Shown here: piece by piece, positions 26,401-27,609 of the stretch
Layout: every line of letters begins with the position of its first letter
How positions within the stretch are numbered: position 1 is the stretch's first letter
Assembly: GCA_000969725.1 (NCBI GenBank)
Contig: JXSR01S043846.1
Length of the DNA: 27,609 bases
DNA from: Ophiothrix spiculata
Lineage: Eukaryota > Echinodermata > Ophiuroidea > Amphilepidida > Ophiotrichidae
Strand: one strand, 5' to 3'
Program-made: the position numbers and the translations under genes
Notes under the pieces: model-generated
Database searches by the model: none
Told to the model about the DNA's origin: nothing
Seen by the model: only the letters and a program-made list of their open reading frames with translations

Positions 26401-26670
26401 TTAAGATACCTTTCGATATGACGGGTCACATATGTCCAAAGAGTTTAAATCAAATATTCTATAATTTATCACAAATTCACAAATTGAATGTTACCTGCCC
26501 GTATTTTGAGTAAATAAACCACATGTAATGATCTCCTATAGTTTAGCATGAGTAGGGCTGTGCCACTAGAAAAATTTGAAATGCCACCCATAAACTACAC
26601 ATTTCCATGGAAAGGAAACCTATCCATATACCAAATTTCTCATGATTTTGAGATAATTTTATATAAAAAT

Positions 26671-27199
26671 CAGTTCGGCGGAACTCACAATCCAGATACG
26701 TACCTGAATTTGGATACCAACGTACATTTTGTATCCAAATTGTGATACCCGTATCAGAATTAGGATATGGAGGGGTATCCAAATTCTGATACGCTTGTTG
26801 TGGCGCAGGAAACAAATTGATAGTGCAGGCTGGAAAGTACATGATGTAGAACATCTTCTTTGCATTTATGATAAATGTAACTATGGAAATGCCATTTCCA
26901 TCTGTGCAATTCCAGCGGGACAGCTTCGAAACATGTCCTGATAGCTCCTTATCACAGAAGGCAAAATAATTTGGCCAAAACTTTCTTAGAATTTAGATGA
27001 CAAATGATGATAATGTTATTGACTTTTATGCATACCGGTATGGTGCGCGGCGAAGCTGAATATTAATTTCAGCTGATATCCCGTTTCAGCTGTATTTAAT
27101 CCAAATTCGGATACGGGTATCAGAATTTTGATACGGAGTGTTTTGATATGGAGTATCCAAATTTAGATACGTATCCGAATTGTGAGTTCCGTAAAACTG
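26671..27199. mobile_element. 529-bp TIR element with GGATAC repeats
   Basis: CAGTTCGGCGGAACTCACAA, then GATACGTACC and AATTTGGATACC, pair with GGATACTCCATATC-like text, GATACGTATCCGAATTGTGA and TTCCGTAAAACTG at the right, read inverted. GGATAC or GTATCC occurs many times in both arms. The middle (about 26800-27050) is unique. The four short open frames here lie across the arms and are not genes. CAG...CTG tips suggest hAT, but I see no clear 8-bp duplication. Confidence 0.7.
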
Positions 27200-27609
27200 A
27201 AATAGCATCTTTTTGCAAAAACCACAAAAAGTTTCCTAGTTTTTGTGAAAACACCACAATTTGCGCCATTTGTAGCAAATTTTGACTTTTTTTAGAGGTA
27301 AGTGATGGTTTTGTTTTGTTTTGTTTTTTTAAATTGTGTAAAATTCGGGCAAGTAAATTTCTTGTTGGGTGGGTAAATATGGAAAGTTACCTGCCCAACT
27401 GGCCAATGTGAAGAAGAACCAATGTTCCTTTCAGCCCTGTTAGTCAGGTCTCAAACGGTACGAGGCTAAAAGCTGTGGGCAAATTGTGATGATGCTACAA
27501 ATTTGGTCTTAATATCTTCTCCAGACTTCAAATAACCAACAAAACTTTGTTGGCAAAAATCCAGCCCGTTCAGATAAATATTACATAACTTTAAAAAAAA
27601 CGGTAAAAA
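27200..27609. other. end of window, no gene recognised
   Basis: AT-rich sequence with a (TTTTG) run near 27311. I see no exon, RNA gene or repeat ends. Confidence 0.45.

Larger units (their letters stand above)
25803..26424. repeat. repeat D copy with opposed partner, enclosing family A copy 4
   Basis: GTCATATCGAAAGGTACCTT (25807) is followed by GGCATAGTAAATTACGAG and ATACGGGCCATTG as at 8047-8107. At 26401-26422 the inverted partner TTAAGATACCTTTCGATATG and AC occurs, directly after family A copy 4. Whether these are true ends of one element or two repeats facing each other is not decided. Confidence 0.55.

Overview
This is an AT-rich animal genomic window. It looks like an invertebrate metazoan, possibly a marine deuterostome or other aquatic invertebrate; that placement is a guess from the protein and the repeats. 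It contains most of one multi-exon plus-strand gene, and its long introns are packed with small inverted-repeat transposons. Nothing prokaryotic is present: exons are 43-143 bp with GT/AG borders and introns are 0.4-4.4 kb.

The gene encodes a MATE-family (multidrug and toxin extrusion, SLC47-type) H+/organic cation antiporter. Eleven exons were read directly: 1570-1612, 4857-4999, 5958-6055, 7895-8008, 10860-10927, 12170-12278, 13948-14023, 16259-16328, 20727-20859, 22789-22883 and 23329-24000. All splice phases agree and the joined frame stays open for 539 complete residues plus a shared N-terminal codon. It covers the second part of the transporter (TM4 to TM12 and a C-terminal TM13). The first ~150 residues, the start codon and the promoter lie upstream of the window. 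Two acidic residues of TM7 are kept, the acid of TM8 appears replaced by Tyr, and that of TM10 by Asp. The last exon carries an unusually long hydrophilic loop with a 50-residue internal repeat, then TM13 and a short tail with two N-glycosylation sequons.

The remainder is intronic or flanking DNA. It holds at least a dozen MITE-like families. The clearest are a hAT-type element with a perfect 8-bp target duplication (8208-8663), a Harbinger-type element flanked by TTA (854-1190), a four-copy family flanked by TTAA, a 1.5-kb TTAA element sharing one TTAA with a member of that family, two TA-flanked elements rich in CGCGAAAA, and a 639-bp near-complete foldback (19402-20040). There are also a 5'-truncated LINE reverse-transcriptase remnant interrupted by another LINE tail, several tandem arrays (one duplicates the end of a coding exon with its splice donor) and a 50-N assembly gap. 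Downstream of the gene (24001-27609) I see only 3'-UTR candidate sequence and repeats, with no second gene.

No tRNA, rRNA or CRISPR array was recognised. No new multi-gene system is evident. The most interesting material is the variant proton/substrate site of the MATE protein, the duplicated splice-donor array and the nested transposon architecture.
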